Shown here: positions 42,441 to 51,879 of the stretch, in pieces
Layout: each line of letters opens with the position of its first letter
Numbering within the stretch: position 1 is the first letter of the stretch
Source: Pantoea sp. Ep11b
GTDB taxonomy: Bacteria > Pseudomonadota > Gammaproteobacteria > Enterobacterales > Enterobacteriaceae
Reading direction: 5' to 3'
NCBI RefSeq assembly: GCF_040783975.1
Contig: NZ_CP160631.1
Location: forward strand, 2,170,001 to 2,234,000
Length of the DNA: 64,000 bases
Position numbers and translations under genes: made by a program
The notes under the pieces: model-generated
The model's input: the letters and a program-made list of their open reading frames with translations, nothing else
Told to the model about the DNA's origin: nothing
Database searches by the model: none

Positions 42441-43073
42441 TTACTCGGTTTTCTCAGGATACTCGCAGAGATCTTCAATCAGGCATGAGCCACAGCGGGG
42501 CTTACGCGCCACACAGGTGTAGCGACCGTGCAGGATCAGCCAGTGGTGACAGTCGACCTTGTAAGCCGCAGGCACCACCTTCAGCAGTTTCTGCTCCACC
42601 TCTTCGACATTTCTGCCCGGCGCAAACTTCGTCCGGTTACTGACCCGGAAGATATGGGTATCGACGGCAATCGTCGGCCAGCCAAAGGCGGTATTGAGCA
42701 CCACGTTAGCGGTCTTGCGGCCCACGCCCGGCAGGGCCTCCAGCGCGGCGCGATCTTCCGGCACCTCACCGTTGTGCTGCTCAAGCAGGATGCGGCAGGT
42801 TTTGATGACATTCTCCGCTTTGCTGTTAAACAGGCCGATGGTTTTGATATAGGACTTAACGCCCTCCACGCCCAGCGCCAGCATCGCGGCGGGGGTATTC
42901 GCCACCGGATAGAGTTTCGCGGTGGCCTTGTTGACGCTGACATCGGTTGCCTGCGCCGAAAGCAGCACCGCGATCAGCAACTCAAAAGGTGAGCTGAAAG
43001 AGAGCTCGGTGGTCGGATGCGGGTTGTTCTGCTGCAGCCGGCGAAGGATCTCAGTGCGTTTGGTCTGATTCAC
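42441..43073 (-). CDS. nth: endonuclease III
   Basis: A 210-residue bifunctional DNA glycosylase/AP lyase that removes oxidised pyrimidines. Helix-hairpin-helix with the catalytic Lys in [14 protein letters not shown], catalytic Asp in [13 protein letters not shown], and the C-terminal [4Fe-4S] loop C-X6-C-X2-C-X5-C in [17 protein letters not shown]. It overlaps rsxE by four bases and is the last gene of the rsx operon, as in E. coli. Confidence 0.98.
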   Translation of the reverse strand: MNQTKRTEILRRLQQNNPHPTTELSFSSPFELLIAVLLSAQATDVSVNKATAKLYPVANTPAAMLALGVEGVKSYIKTIGLFNSKAENVIKTCRILLEQHNGEVPEDRAALEALPGVGRKTANVVLNTAFGWPTIAVDTHIFRVSNRTKFAPGRNVEEVEQKLLKVVPAAYKVDCHHWLILHGRYTCVARKPRCGSCLIEDLCEYPEKTE

Positions 43074-43774
43074 ACGGCTTTCCCGACGGCGTTCTGTGGC
43101 GCAGTGCTGTCAGTCGTCTGAGCACGCAGGGCGGCACGCTGTTTCATCTTCTGATCGATCAGGTATTTACCCGCCAGCATCATGCCGAGTCCGATAAAAG
43201 CCCCCGGCGGCAGCATGGCCAGCAGCATCGGCGAATCGAAATGCACCACTTCGATACGCAGCGATTTCGCCCACGGGCCAAGCAGCTGATCGGCCCCGTT
43301 AAACAGGGTGCCGCTGCCGATAATCTCACGCAGCGAGCCAAGCACCACCATGGCGCAGGTCGCGCCCATTCCGATGGCGAAGCCATCCAGCGCCGCCAGC
43401 GGAATCGAGCTTTTCGAGGCGACGGCTTCCGCGCGGCCCACCACGATACAGTTGGTGACGATCAGCGGGATAAAGATCCCCAGCGACTGATAGAGACCGT
43501 AGGCGTAAGCGTTGATCAGCATCTGTACGCAGCTCACCACCGAGGCGATGATCATCACGTAGATCGGGATACGGATTTCCGAGGGCACCCAGCGCCGGGA
43601 AGCGGAGATAAAACTGTTGGTCAGGGTCAGCACCAGCGTGGTCGCCAGGCCTAAACCCAATGCGTTGGTGGCAGTGGCGGTGACCGCCAGCAGCGGGCAG
43701 AGGCCCAGTAACTGCACCAGCGCAGAGTTATTTTTCCACAATCCGCCCACCAGCAGACTTTTTGCTTCACTCAT
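43070..43774 (-). CDS. rsxE: electron transport complex subunit RsxE
   Basis: A 234-residue inner-membrane subunit of the Rnf-type Rsx complex, which keeps the SoxR iron-sulfur sensor reduced. It starts at [35 protein letters not shown] lies 9 bases upstream. Six hydrophobic helices; [16 protein letters not shown] and [12 protein letters not shown] are conserved, and it is related to RsxA. It overlaps rsxG by 8 bases and nth by 4. Confidence 0.96.
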   Translation of the reverse strand: MSEAKSLLVGGLWKNNSALVQLLGLCPLLAVTATATNALGLGLATTLVLTLTNSFISASRRWVPSEIRIPIYVMIIASVVSCVQMLINAYAYGLYQSLGIFIPLIVTNCIVVGRAEAVASKSSIPLAALDGFAIGMGATCAMVVLGSLREIIGSGTLFNGADQLLGPWAKSLRIEVVHFDSPMLLAMLPPGAFIGLGMMLAGKYLIDQKMKQRAALRAQTTDSTAPQNAVGKAV

Positions 43775-44399
43775 TTGCATCTCCACAGGCCGGTAACGAA
43801 GAGAGTCTCTCCGGGAGGGTTTTCATCAACAGCGCGGTGCGTTTCGTCGCATTGACCACCGCGCGTGGGGTAATAGTAGCACCGGTAAACTGGTCAAATT
43901 CGCCACCATCTTTTTTAACGGCAAAAGCCTTGTCTGCCGGGCCCTGAACCACTTTTCCGTTGAAACTGTTGATCCAGTCGGAGATGCGCAATTCGATCTT
44001 GTCACCCAGGCCCGGTGTTTCATGGTGCTCGATGACCCGCACGCCCAGCACTTTACCCTGAAAATCGGCGCCGACCAGCATCTGTATCGCACCCGAATAG
44101 CCGTCGGGTGCGGTCGTCTCCAGCGCCGCTGCGACCGGCTGGTTGCCTTTACGCGCCACGAAAAGATGGTGCGGGGCGCCGTTACCCAGTGCACTATCCG
44201 TGACAACGTAACAATCCTGCTGAATGTTGTTATCATACATATCGGTGGGCACGACCTGATCCAGCAGGTTTTTTTGCTGCAGCAGAGTCTGATGTTCCAC
44301 GGTCGGTTTCGTCACCGTGTTCACCACGGCGGTGGCGGCAGTGGTGATCGCCGCGAAAACCGCCAGCGTTACCCCATTTTTACGGATCGTCTCCAGCAT
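43767..44399 (-). CDS. rsxG: electron transport complex subunit RsxG
   Basis: A 210-residue membrane-anchored flavoprotein with one N-terminal helix and a periplasmic FMN domain. Thr175 in [11 protein letters not shown] is the covalent FMN attachment residue; [13 protein letters not shown] is typical. It lies 3 bases after rsxD. Confidence 0.96.
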   Translation of the reverse strand: MLETIRKNGVTLAVFAAITTAATAVVNTVTKPTVEHQTLLQQKNLLDQVVPTDMYDNNIQQDCYVVTDSALGNGAPHHLFVARKGNQPVAAALETTAPDGYSGAIQMLVGADFQGKVLGVRVIEHHETPGLGDKIELRISDWINSFNGKVVQGPADKAFAVKKDGGEFDQFTGATITPRAVVNATKRTALLMKTLPERLSSLPACGDANE

Positions 44400-44402
44400 C
44401 GC

Positions 44403-45461
44403 TTAATCCTTCTGATGGCCGTAAACGCGCGGCTGGGTGTAGTAGTCAATCAGCGGCACGCAGATGTTTGCCAGCAGCACGGCAAAGGCGACGCCATCGG
44501 GATAGCCGCCAAAGCTGCGGATCAGCCAGACCAGCAGGCCAATCAGCGCGCCATAGAGCAGACGCCCGCGATTCGTGGTCGAGGCGGTCACCGGATCGGT
44601 GGCGATGAAGAACGCCCCCAGCATGGTTGCGCCTGAGAAAAGGTGAATCAGCGGGCTGTTGAGCGAGCCGGGAGAGAAGAGCCAGCCCAGCACGGCACAG
44701 CAGGCCAGCGACAGCAGCATAGCCACAGGAATATGCCAGCGAATCGCCTTTTTCCACAGCAGGAACAGGCCGCCAGCCAGATAGCCCACGTTGACCCACT
44801 GCCAGCCCAGACCTGCCAGCACACCGCTGTAGATCGGCTGCGCCAGCAGATGCCCGGCGCTGTGTCCGGCGCGCAGGCCGGTTTTAAAGGTATCAAGCGG
44901 CGTGGCCTGGCTGACGCCATCGACGCCCAGCTGCAGCTGCTGCATGGTGTCACCCGCCAGCGTGTGGCCGTGGAACACCATGCTCAGCGTATCCATCAGG
45001 CTGGGCCGGATGGCCTGCAGTGAGTCAGGCGGGAGCCAGCTGGTCATCTGCACCGGAAAGGAGATCAACAGCACCACATAGCCGACCATCGCCGGATTAA
45101 ACGGGTTCTGGCCGAGTCCGCCATAGAGCTGTTTCGCAATCACCACCGCAAACAGGGTACCGACGACGACCAGCCACCAGGGGGCCAGCGGCGGCAGGCT
45201 GATCCCGATCAGGACGGCCGTCAGCAGGGCCGAATTGTCCGCCAGCGCAGAGGCAACGGGTGCTTTGCGCAGTCGCAGAATGGCCGCTTCTGTCAGCCAG
45301 GCGGTCAGCGTTGCCAGGATGACCTGGATAAAGGTGCCGTAGCCAAAGAAATAACACTGTGCAGCGAAACCCGGCACCGCAGCCAATACCACCAGCAGCA
45401 TGATATTGCCGGTGCTGCGGCGGTTATGGGTATAGGGAGAACTTGCGATACGAAAAGCCAT
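44403..45461 (-). CDS. rsxD: electron transport complex subunit RsxD
   Basis: A 352-residue integral membrane flavoprotein with about ten helices. Thr187 in [12 protein letters not shown] is the covalent FMN site. Other conserved parts: [16 protein letters not shown] and [21 protein letters not shown]. Stop and start with rsxC are adjacent (45461/45462), so translation is coupled. Confidence 0.96.
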   Translation of the reverse strand: MAFRIASSPYTHNRRSTGNIMLLVVLAAVPGFAAQCYFFGYGTFIQVILATLTAWLTEAAILRLRKAPVASALADNSALLTAVLIGISLPPLAPWWLVVVGTLFAVVIAKQLYGGLGQNPFNPAMVGYVVLLISFPVQMTSWLPPDSLQAIRPSLMDTLSMVFHGHTLAGDTMQQLQLGVDGVSQATPLDTFKTGLRAGHSAGHLLAQPIYSGVLAGLGWQWVNVGYLAGGLFLLWKKAIRWHIPVAMLLSLACCAVLGWLFSPGSLNSPLIHLFSGATMLGAFFIATDPVTASTTNRGRLLYGALIGLLVWLIRSFGGYPDGVAFAVLLANICVPLIDYYTQPRVYGHQKD

Positions 45462-48116
45462 TTAATCCTCAAGCGTCGTAGACGACTGCGCTTTACGCGC
45501 TTTGGCACGGGCGATGGCGGCAGCAATTGCAGCTTTACGCGCATCGTCGGGTTGATTCAGTTCAGGTGCCTGTTCCGGTTCAGCATTCGCGTTGTTGGCC
45601 TGCTCCTGAGCCTGTTCTGCGTTTTCCACCGCAAAATGCGCGGCGGTCGCCAGGGCTGCGGCATCGCGTGAGGCGGCATCCGCGTCACTTTCCGCCTGCG
45701 CAGCCTTTTTCGCTCTGGCACGGGCGATAGCGGCTTCAATGGCGGCCTTACGCGGGTCGGGAGCGGCATCCGGTGCGGAAGTGCTGTCAACGGCTGGTGC
45801 GGCATCAGCGCCTTCCGCCTGCGCAGCTTTCTTCGCTCTGGCGCGGGCGATAGCGGCTTCGACGGCGGCCTTACGCGGATCGGCAGCGTCATCCGGTGCA
45901 GCAGTGCTGTCAGCGGCCGGAGCCGCCTCAGCGCCTTCCGCCTGCGCAGCCTTCTTCGCTCTGGCGCGGGCGATAGCGGCTTCGACGGCGGCCTTACGCG
46001 GATCGGCAGCGGCTTCCGGTGCAGCAGTGCTGTCAGCGGCTGGTGTAGCCTCAGCGCCCTCGGCCTGCGCAGCCTTCTTCGCTTTCGCGCGGGCGATGGC
46101 GGCTTCGACGGCGGCTTTACGCGGATCGGCAGCGGCTTCCGGTGCAGCAGTGCTGTCAGCGGCCGGAGCCGCCTCAGCGCCCTCGGCCTGCGCAGCCTTC
46201 TTCGCTTTCGCGCGGGCGATGGCGGCTTCGACGGCGGCCTTACGCGGATCGGCAGCGGCTTCCGGTGCAGCAGTGCTGTCAGCGGCTGGTGTAGCCTCAG
46301 CGCCTTCCGCCTGCGCAGCCTTCTTCGCTTTCGCGCGGGCGATGGCGGCTTCGACGGCGGCTTTACGCGGATCGGCAGCGGTATCCGGTGCTGTCGCCGC
46401 ATCCGGCACGGCTTCTGCCGGCTTCTCTGCCGTTTTTTTCGCTTTTGCGCGGGCAATAGCGGCTTCAACGGCGGCCTTACGCGGATCGACCGACTGACGG
46501 GTCACCGGCTGGGTTTCAGCCTGCGCCTCTGCCTGACGCAGACGCGCCTGGGCATGACGAGCCTCGCGCTGCGCTTCCAGCGTGGCTTCATCCGGCTCGG
46601 TCACCTGACGGGCTTTCACCCGCGCTTTTGCAGCAGCCAGTTCACCGTTGTCGGCACGGGCAACCCGCTGTTTCGCCTCTTCATGACGCGCTTCGCGCGC
46701 CTGTTTTTCGCGCTCCAGTCGTGCCTGACGGGCTTCAAAGCGTGCTTTCGCTTCCAGCGTACGTTTCGCTTCCAGGTCGATGGCGCGCAGTTCGGCCTTT
46801 TCCTGACGGTAATACTGTACCAGCGGAATGTTACTCGGGCAGACATAGGCGCAGGCACCACATTCGATGCAGTCATCGATATGGTGCGCACGGGCTTTAT
46901 CGTGATCGCCGCCCTGGCTGTACCAGTAGAGCTGCTGTGGCAGCAGTTTGGCCGGGCAGGCGTCCGCACAGGCCGAACAGCGGATGCAGGACTGCTCTTC
47001 GTCGTTGTTCCCCATCTCCGTGGCGGATGGGGCAAGGATACAGTTGGTGATCTTCACCACCGGCACATCCAGCGACGGCAGGGTAAAGCCCATCAGCGGG
47101 CCGCCCATGATCACCATCTGACGGGGTGCCGGGGTAAAACCGACATGGTGCAGCAGATGACTGATCGGTGTGCCCAGTCGGCTCCAGACGTTCCGCGGCT
47201 GGGCGATCGCCTCGCCGGTCAGCGTCACCACGCGTTCGGTGATGGGTTCGCCGTTGACGATCGCGCGCTTGACGGCCCAGGCCGTGCCGACGTTCTGCAT
47301 CAGCACGCCGATATCGGTCGAGCGCCCGCCGTGCGGCACTTCTTTGCCGGTCAGGATGCGGGTCAGCTGTTTGGCACCACCGGAGGGATATTTGGTCGGA
47401 ATGACCCGAATCTGCAGGTCGCGATCGCTGCCCAGCGCCTGCTTCAGCGCGGCGATCGCTTCCGGTTTATTATCCTCAATGCCGATTAACACCCGCTCAG
47501 CCTGCAGGACCCAGGCAAGAATGCGGCTGCCCTCCAGCACCTCAGCCGCGTAATCCTGCATCAGGCGATCGTCAGCGGTGATATAGGGTTCGCACTCCGC
47601 TGCGTTGATAATCAGTGTGTTAACGCCGCGCAGGCCGCCTTTCAGCTTAGTGGCAGTCGGGAAGCCCGCACCGCCCAGGCCCGCCACGCCCGCATCGTGA
47701 ATACGCTGCACGATGTCGGCGCGCGGATGCTGCCGGTAATCAGGCAGGGGATCGAGCGGCATCCAGCGATCCTCGCCATCGGGCGTCAGGAAAACGCAGA
47801 GTTCTGACAGACCTGAGGGATGAGCGGTCATATGCTGACCGATCGCCTCAATGACGCCGGACGTGGGCGCATGGACGGGCAGCATACGGCCTGTGCCAAA
47901 GGTCAGCGGCTGGCCGCGCAGCACCCTGTCGCCGGGAGCCACACAGATCTCGCCTTCGTGTCCGATATGCTGTTTAAGTGGAATAATAAAACGGTGCGGC
48001 AGAGGCAGTTCGCTGAGCGGCGTTCCGTTAGACTGGGTTTTCATTTCGGGCGGATGAATGCCGCCCTCAAAATCCCAGACCTTCTCTTTTTTCAGGAAGT
48101 TAAACAGATTAAGCAT
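45462..48116 (-). CDS. rsxC: electron transport complex subunit RsxC with long repeat tail
   Basis: An 884-residue peripheral subunit. The NADH/FMN-binding core ([51 protein letters not shown]) is followed by two [4Fe-4S] motifs, [12 protein letters not shown] from about residue 377 and [12 protein letters not shown] about 40 further on. From about residue 440 to the end the protein is a charged, alanine-rich helical tail holding eight copies of an [20 protein letters not shown] unit, most spaced exactly 41 residues apart. E. coli RsxC has a shorter tail of the same kind. The tail is made by an internal tandem repeat at DNA level (listed separately). Overlaps rsxB by 8 bases. Confidence 0.96.
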   Translation of the reverse strand: MLNLFNFLKKEKVWDFEGGIHPPEMKTQSNGTPLSELPLPHRFIIPLKQHIGHEGEICVAPGDRVLRGQPLTFGTGRMLPVHAPTSGVIEAIGQHMTAHPSGLSELCVFLTPDGEDRWMPLDPLPDYRQHPRADIVQRIHDAGVAGLGGAGFPTATKLKGGLRGVNTLIINAAECEPYITADDRLMQDYAAEVLEGSRILAWVLQAERVLIGIEDNKPEAIAALKQALGSDRDLQIRVIPTKYPSGGAKQLTRILTGKEVPHGGRSTDIGVLMQNVGTAWAVKRAIVNGEPITERVVTLTGEAIAQPRNVWSRLGTPISHLLHHVGFTPAPRQMVIMGGPLMGFTLPSLDVPVVKITNCILAPSATEMGNNDEEQSCIRCSACADACPAKLLPQQLYWYSQGGDHDKARAHHIDDCIECGACAYVCPSNIPLVQYYRQEKAELRAIDLEAKRTLEAKARFEARQARLEREKQAREARHEEAKQRVARADNGELAAAKARVKARQVTEPDEATLEAQREARHAQARLRQAEAQAETQPVTRQSVDPRKAAVEAAIARAKAKKTAEKPAEAVPDAATAPDTAADPRKAAVEAAIARAKAKKAAQAEGAEATPAADSTAAPEAAADPRKAAVEAAIARAKAKKAAQAEGAEAAPAADSTAAPEAAADPRKAAVEAAIARAKAKKAAQAEGAEATPAADSTAAPEAAADPRKAAVEAAIARARAKKAAQAEGAEAAPAADSTAAPDDAADPRKAAVEAAIARARAKKAAQAEGADAAPAVDSTSAPDAAPDPRKAAIEAAIARARAKKAAQAESDADAASRDAAALATAAHFAVENAEQAQEQANNANAEPEQAPELNQPDDARKAAIAAAIARAKARKAQSSTTLED
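45700..46490 (-). repeat. 123-bp tandem repeat inside rsxC
   Basis: Units of 123 bases recur through the 3' part of rsxC; for example the GGCGGCC element encoding the EAAI part starts at 45741, 45864 and 45987, exactly 123 apart. Neighbouring units are nearly identical at DNA level, including third codon positions, so they arose by recent duplication or are kept alike by recombination. Copy number is likely to vary between strains (inference). Confidence 0.92.
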
Positions 48117-48687
48117 GAGTTTCTACCGGGATCACCCGTACAGGAATGGTATTCAAATCCCACTTCCAGTTGGCTGGCGTGGTGGCAACCGGACGCATTT
48201 CAATACAGTCGGTCGGGCAGGGGGCAACGCAGAGATCGCAGCCAGTGCAGACGTCGCTCAGCACGGTGTGCATGGCGCGGGTAGCGCCGACAATCGCATC
48301 CACCGGGCAGGCCTGAATACATTTGGTGCAGCCGATACAGTTGGCTTCGTCGATAAAGGCCACGGTGCGTACCGGCTCTTTCGCTGCCTCATCGCCGTCA
48401 ATCGGCTGCGGCTCAACGTTGAGCAGCGCAGCCAGCTTGAGCATGGTCTGCTCTCCGCCTGGCGCGCATTTATTGATCGCCTCACCGTTGTTGCCTACGG
48501 CATCCGCATAGGGGCGGCAGCCCGGATAGCCGCACTGGCCGCACTGGCTTTGCGGCAGAATGGCATCAATCTGCTCGACGATAGGATCTTCTTCCACCTC
48601 GAAGCGGCGTGAGGCGTAACCCAGCAGGGCACCGAACACCAGGCTCAGCGCACTTAATACGGCAACAGCAATCCAGATCGCGGTCAT
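48109..48687 (-). CDS. rsxB: electron transport complex subunit RsxB
   Basis: A 192-residue iron-sulfur protein with an N-terminal membrane helix ([22 protein letters not shown]). Cysteine clusters: [14 protein letters not shown] for the first cluster, then [15 protein letters not shown] and [15 protein letters not shown] for two ferredoxin-type [4Fe-4S] centres. Overlaps rsxC by 8 bases and shares a base with the rsxA stop. Confidence 0.97.
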   Translation of the reverse strand: MTAIWIAVAVLSALSLVFGALLGYASRRFEVEEDPIVEQIDAILPQSQCGQCGYPGCRPYADAVGNNGEAINKCAPGGEQTMLKLAALLNVEPQPIDGDEAAKEPVRTVAFIDEANCIGCTKCIQACPVDAIVGATRAMHTVLSDVCTGCDLCVAPCPTDCIEMRPVATTPANWKWDLNTIPVRVIPVETHA

Positions 48688-49268
48688 CAGAATTTCACCA
48701 GCCCGCTGAAGCCCATAAACGCCAGCGCCATCAGACCAGCAGTAATCAGGGCGATGGAGTTGCCTTTAAACGGCGCGGGCACATTGGCCAGTACCAGACG
48801 CTCGCGCATACCGGCGAACAGCACCATCACCAGCGAAAAGCCAATGGAGGCACTAAAACCATAGAGGGCCGCCTGGAGGAACGTGTGGTTCAGGTTAACG
48901 CTCAGCAGGGGCACGCCCAGCACCGCACAGTTGGTGGTGATCAGCGGCAGAAAGATACCCAGCAGGCGATAGAGCGACGGGCTGGTTTTACGCACCACCA
49001 TCTCAGTAAACTGCACGACGACGGCGATGACCAGGATATAGGCCATGGTGCGCAGATAGACCAGGTCCAGTGGCAGCAGGATCAGATGATTGACCAGCCA
49101 GGCACAGATGGAGGCCAGCGTAATCACAAATGTCGTGGCGAGGCCCATGCCAATCGCCGTTTCCAGTTTTTTGGAAACGCCCATAAAAGGACACAGGCCG
49201 AGAAACTTCACTAATACGAAGTTATTCACCAGCACAGTGCCTATAAAGAGAAGCAGATAATCGGTCAT
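48687..49268 (-). CDS. rsxA: electron transport complex subunit RsxA
   Basis: A 193-residue membrane protein with six helices, first gene of rsxABCDGE-nth. [21 protein letters not shown] and [12 protein letters not shown], with the buried Cys residues that bind a membrane-embedded iron-sulfur centre in Rnf complexes, are conserved. The promoter should lie in the 120-base gap to ydgK; I could not define it. Confidence 0.97.
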   Translation of the reverse strand: MTDYLLLFIGTVLVNNFVLVKFLGLCPFMGVSKKLETAIGMGLATTFVITLASICAWLVNHLILLPLDLVYLRTMAYILVIAVVVQFTEMVVRKTSPSLYRLLGIFLPLITTNCAVLGVPLLSVNLNHTFLQAALYGFSASIGFSLVMVLFAGMRERLVLANVPAPFKGNSIALITAGLMALAFMGFSGLVKF

Positions 49269-49391
49269 TTTTTCGCCTGGGAGCCAGAAAGCGGCTTATT
49301 ATCGTGGATAGCGCGGCGTATCTCAACACCCGCGCCCTCCGCAGAGCGGCAGACCGCACTCAGAATTAAATTCCTGACATAACTCACGGCG

Positions 49392-49835
49392 TTAGGGCGC
49401 AATAAAGGTCGCTTTTACCCTTACAGAACGCCTGAAATAGGGCGCAAACACCGCCGCGGCGAGCAGTGACAGCAGCAATGTCTGGAGGGCGCGGCCATCG
49501 GCCACCGGCGTAAAGGCAAAGGTTTTCAGCGCCAGCAGGACGGTAATCAGCAGCCAGAGCAGATAGTGGCGCGGCAGACGACGCGAGCGTTTGAAGAACA
49601 GCCAGCTGATCCAGAGGCTGTACGCCCAGACGGCGACGGCGGTGAGCAGAGAAATGGCCCAGTAAGAGAGCAGCGTGCTGCCGTGGGAAAAGAGCGCCAC
49701 ACGCCATTCTGGGTTAAACAGGGGGGTCAGATACATCGCCAGCACCAGAACGGTGGTTAACAGGGTCATTATCAGCCAGGCCAGCGGCAGCAGAAGCAAG
49801 CCACCAATACGCGGCGCAGCAACCTGTTCAGTCAT
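49392..49835 (-). CDS. ydgK: DUF2569 membrane protein YdgK
   Basis: A 147-residue inner-membrane protein with four hydrophobic helices (GGLLLLPLAWLIMTLLTTVLVLAMYL, LLSYWAISLLTAVAVWAYSLW, LLWLLITVLLALKTFAF, LLLSLLAAAVFAPYF) separated by short polar loops. Position between rsxA and cnu matches E. coli ydgK. Function unknown. Confidence 0.88.
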   Translation of the reverse strand: MTEQVAAPRIGGLLLLPLAWLIMTLLTTVLVLAMYLTPLFNPEWRVALFSHGSTLLSYWAISLLTAVAVWAYSLWISWLFFKRSRRLPRHYLLWLLITVLLALKTFAFTPVADGRALQTLLLSLLAAAVFAPYFRRSVRVKATFIAP

Positions 49836-49945
49836 CGTAGTTATTCCTGTCTCGGAGAGTCGAAGCGCAGCAGAATAACATGTTCAGAGAGGCGCGCCCA
49901 TCCGGACAGGAACAGAGGGTAAAACAGCGAAAAATCAGCCAGTAA

Positions 49946-50161
49946 TCACACCACGTAGCGCCACACCGTTTTTGGGACACAGCCCAGATCGTACAACCGT
50001 CCGCCTGAGGCAAGTTCAGCGCGTCGATGATCCGCAGCCCGGTACATATTAATGATGTCCATATCATTCGTCAGGGAGTAGTTCAGGTGATCAAAAAGTT
50101 TTTCCAGACTGTCTGAATTATTTACTTTGCGAAATTTAAGCAGGTAATCGTGCGCAGTCAT
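49946..50161 (-). CDS. cnu: OriC-binding nucleoid-associated protein Cnu
   Basis: A 71-residue Hha/YmoA-family protein, closely matching E. coli Cnu (YdgT): [70 protein letters not shown]. It partners H-NS/StpA in silencing horizontally acquired genes and binds a site in oriC. The start at 50161 follows the E. coli protein; upstream in-frame ATG codons exist and no ribosome site is clear. Confidence 0.93.
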   Translation of the reverse strand: MTAHDYLLKFRKVNNSDSLEKLFDHLNYSLTNDMDIINMYRAADHRRAELASGGRLYDLGCVPKTVWRYVV

Positions 50162-50499
50162 CATTGCCATAACAGATAGAAGTAACAAAGGAGCGCTCAG
50201 TATAGGGGGCAGGCTTAAGCTGTCCAGATCGCAGGCGTGAAAAAAGGTGAAAATCAGATAAAAGCACTTTATTCGTCAGCAAACGGCGCTATCCGGCGGT
50301 TTTATCTGGCTGGAGGGCGTTGAGCCGTTGTCTGAACCTGAGGCTGTAAAAAATGATCGGGAAGCATATCAGATAAACGAAGCGATAAAATGTGATGTAA
50401 AATACTCTTTTTGATTATTTCACACTCTTCCGTAAATCAGCGCCCGCTTTTTTACTTTTTAAGGCCGGAACAAAAGGTCTGACAATCGCTGTCGTCAGA

Positions 50500-50509
50500 G
50501 AAACGTTTC
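50500..50509. promoter_or_regulatory. GAAACGTTTC palindrome, possible LacI-family site
   Basis: A perfect 10-bp palindrome with the central CG of LacI/GalR operators, 340 bases before ytfQ. Alone it is weak evidence, but two better sites follow. Confidence 0.35.
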
Positions 50510-50603
50510 GCGCCAGAGGCGGGTCTGACGGGTAGTGTGCGGCCAGTCACAAAACCCATTTTTTGTTAACGACCCGCGGCGTAACTCATTTTGTACGCCT
50601 CTC

Positions 50604-50617
50604 TGTAATCGTTTCCA
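50604..50617. promoter_or_regulatory. LacI/GalR-family operator upstream of ytfQ
   Basis: TGTAATCGTTTCCA matches the family consensus TGNAANCGNTNNCA at every fixed position. It lies about 230 bases before the ytfQ start. Confidence 0.6.
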
Positions 50618-50847
50618 GAGGGTGGAAGCATAAGCGCCTCTGTTTATTACAATTATTTAACGGCCATGCTGGCGATATTCAGCCGTTTTATCCATAGCTA
50701 TCTCCTCAGCGAAGCCGTCCATCTGCACGTAACTCCTTTAAATTGCTCTGTTTTGTGAAGTGTGTCGCCATTATGCACCCTTTTTTAGTCCAGTCTAAGC
50801 AGGCTCTCTACCCTAAACAGCAATCGCCTTTCAGAGGATAAAAAACT

Positions 50848-51804
50848 ATGTGGAAACGTTTACTTCTGACCACGCTGGTCAGCGCTGCGTTAACCGGCCC
50901 GGTGCTCGCTGCAGATATGACGGTGGGCTTCTCGCAGGTGGGTTCTGAATCTGGCTGGCGCTCGGCGGAAACCAACGTCGCGAAAAGCGAAGCCAAAAAA
51001 CGGGGCATTACCCTGAAAATCGCCGATGGTCAGCAGAAACAGGAGAACCAGATCAAGGCTGTCCGCTCCTTTATCGCCCAGGGCGTGGATGCCATTTTTA
51101 TCGCTCCGGTGGTGCAGACCGGCTGGGAACCAGTTCTGGAAGAAGCTAAAGATGCCAAAATCCCGGTCTACCTGCTGGACCGCGCGATTGTAGTGAAAGA
51201 CAAATCGCTCTACCAGGCGGTGGTCACGGCGGACAACGTCCTGGAAGGCAAGCTGATCGGCGACTGGCTGGTCAAAACGGTGGGCGACAAGCAGTGTAAC
51301 GTGGTGGAACTGCAGGGCACCGTGGGTGCCAGCGTAGCCATCGATCGTAAGAAGGGCTTTGCGGAAGCCATCAGCAACCACCCGAATATCAAAGTGATCC
51401 GTTCGCAGTCGGGTGACTTTACCCGCAGTAAGGGTAAAGAGGTGATGGAGAGCTTTATCAAGGCCGAGAACAACGGCAAAAACATCTGCATGGTTTACGC
51501 GCACAACGATGATATGGCGATCGGTGCCATTCAGGCGATTAAAGAAGCGGGCCTGAAACCAGGCAAGGATATTCTGACCGGCTCAATTGATGGGGTGCCG
51601 GATATCTATAAAGCGATGCTGGCCGGTGAGGCTAACGCCAACGTGGAGCTGACGCCGAATATGGCAGGTCCAGCATTTGATGCGCTGGAGAAGTTTAAGA
51701 AGGATGGCACGCTGCCGCCTAAAGTGATCAAGACCGAATCGAAGCTGTTCCTGCCTGCTGACGCGCAGAAGGAGCTGGAAACCAAAAAAGGCATGGGTTA
51801 CTGA
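50848..51804 (+). CDS. ytfQ: galactofuranose-type ABC transporter substrate-binding protein
   Basis: A 318-residue periplasmic binding protein, colinear with E. coli YtfQ. Signal peptide MWKRLLLTTLVSAALTGPVLA, then ADMTVGFSQVGSESGWRSAETNVAKSEAKKRG. Sugar-contact regions (DGQQKQENQIKAVRSFIAQGVDAIF, LQGTVGASVAIDRKKGF, YAHNDDMAIGAIQAI, SIDGVPDIYKAML) are unchanged. YtfQ binds galactofuranose. The ribosome site is AGAGGAT. The DNA for the signal peptide contains a LacI-type operator. A terminator follows, so it is made in excess over the membrane parts. Confidence 0.95.
   Translation: MWKRLLLTTLVSAALTGPVLAADMTVGFSQVGSESGWRSAETNVAKSEAKKRGITLKIADGQQKQENQIKAVRSFIAQGVDAIFIAPVVQTGWEPVLEEAKDAKIPVYLLDRAIVVKDKSLYQAVVTADNVLEGKLIGDWLVKTVGDKQCNVVELQGTVGASVAIDRKKGFAEAISNHPNIKVIRSQSGDFTRSKGKEVMESFIKAENNGKNICMVYAHNDDMAIGAIQAIKEAGLKPGKDILTGSIDGVPDIYKAMLAGEANANVELTPNMAGPAFDALEKFKKDGTLPPKVIKTESKLFLPADAQKELETKKGMGY
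50851..50864. promoter_or_regulatory. LacI-type operator inside the ytfQ signal-peptide region
   Basis: TGGAAACGTTTACT fits TGNAANCGNTNNCA except for the last base. It starts directly after the ATG, 247 bases from the upstream site, a spacing that would suit DNA looping (inference). Confidence 0.45.
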
Positions 51805-51832
51805 TTCACCCGCAGCCTCAGACCAGCCGCAG

Positions 51833-51857
51833 ACCGCCCTATGGGGCGGTTTTTCCT
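51833..51857 (+). terminator. intrinsic terminator between ytfQ and ytfR
   Basis: ACCGCCC, loop TATG, GGGCGGT, then TTTTTCC. It lies inside the operon, so it probably acts as a partial terminator that sets binding-protein excess. Confidence 0.85.
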
Positions 51858-51879
51858 GACGTAAGGCGGAGTGAGCAGA

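Larger units (their letters stand above)
50162..50847. other. intergenic region upstream of ytfQ with LacI-type sites
   Basis: About 690 bases between the divergent cnu and ytfQ genes. AT-rich parts near 50380-50460 and 50630-50760 look promoter-like. Two LacI/GalR-type palindromes lie here (listed separately) and a third starts inside ytfQ. No open frame with protein-like features is present. Confidence 0.45.

Noticed and set aside
45739..46497. 252-codon open frame on the + strand, Ala/Ser-rich
   Set aside because: It is the antisense reading of the rsxC 123-bp repeats; open only because of the biased codon pattern of the repeat.
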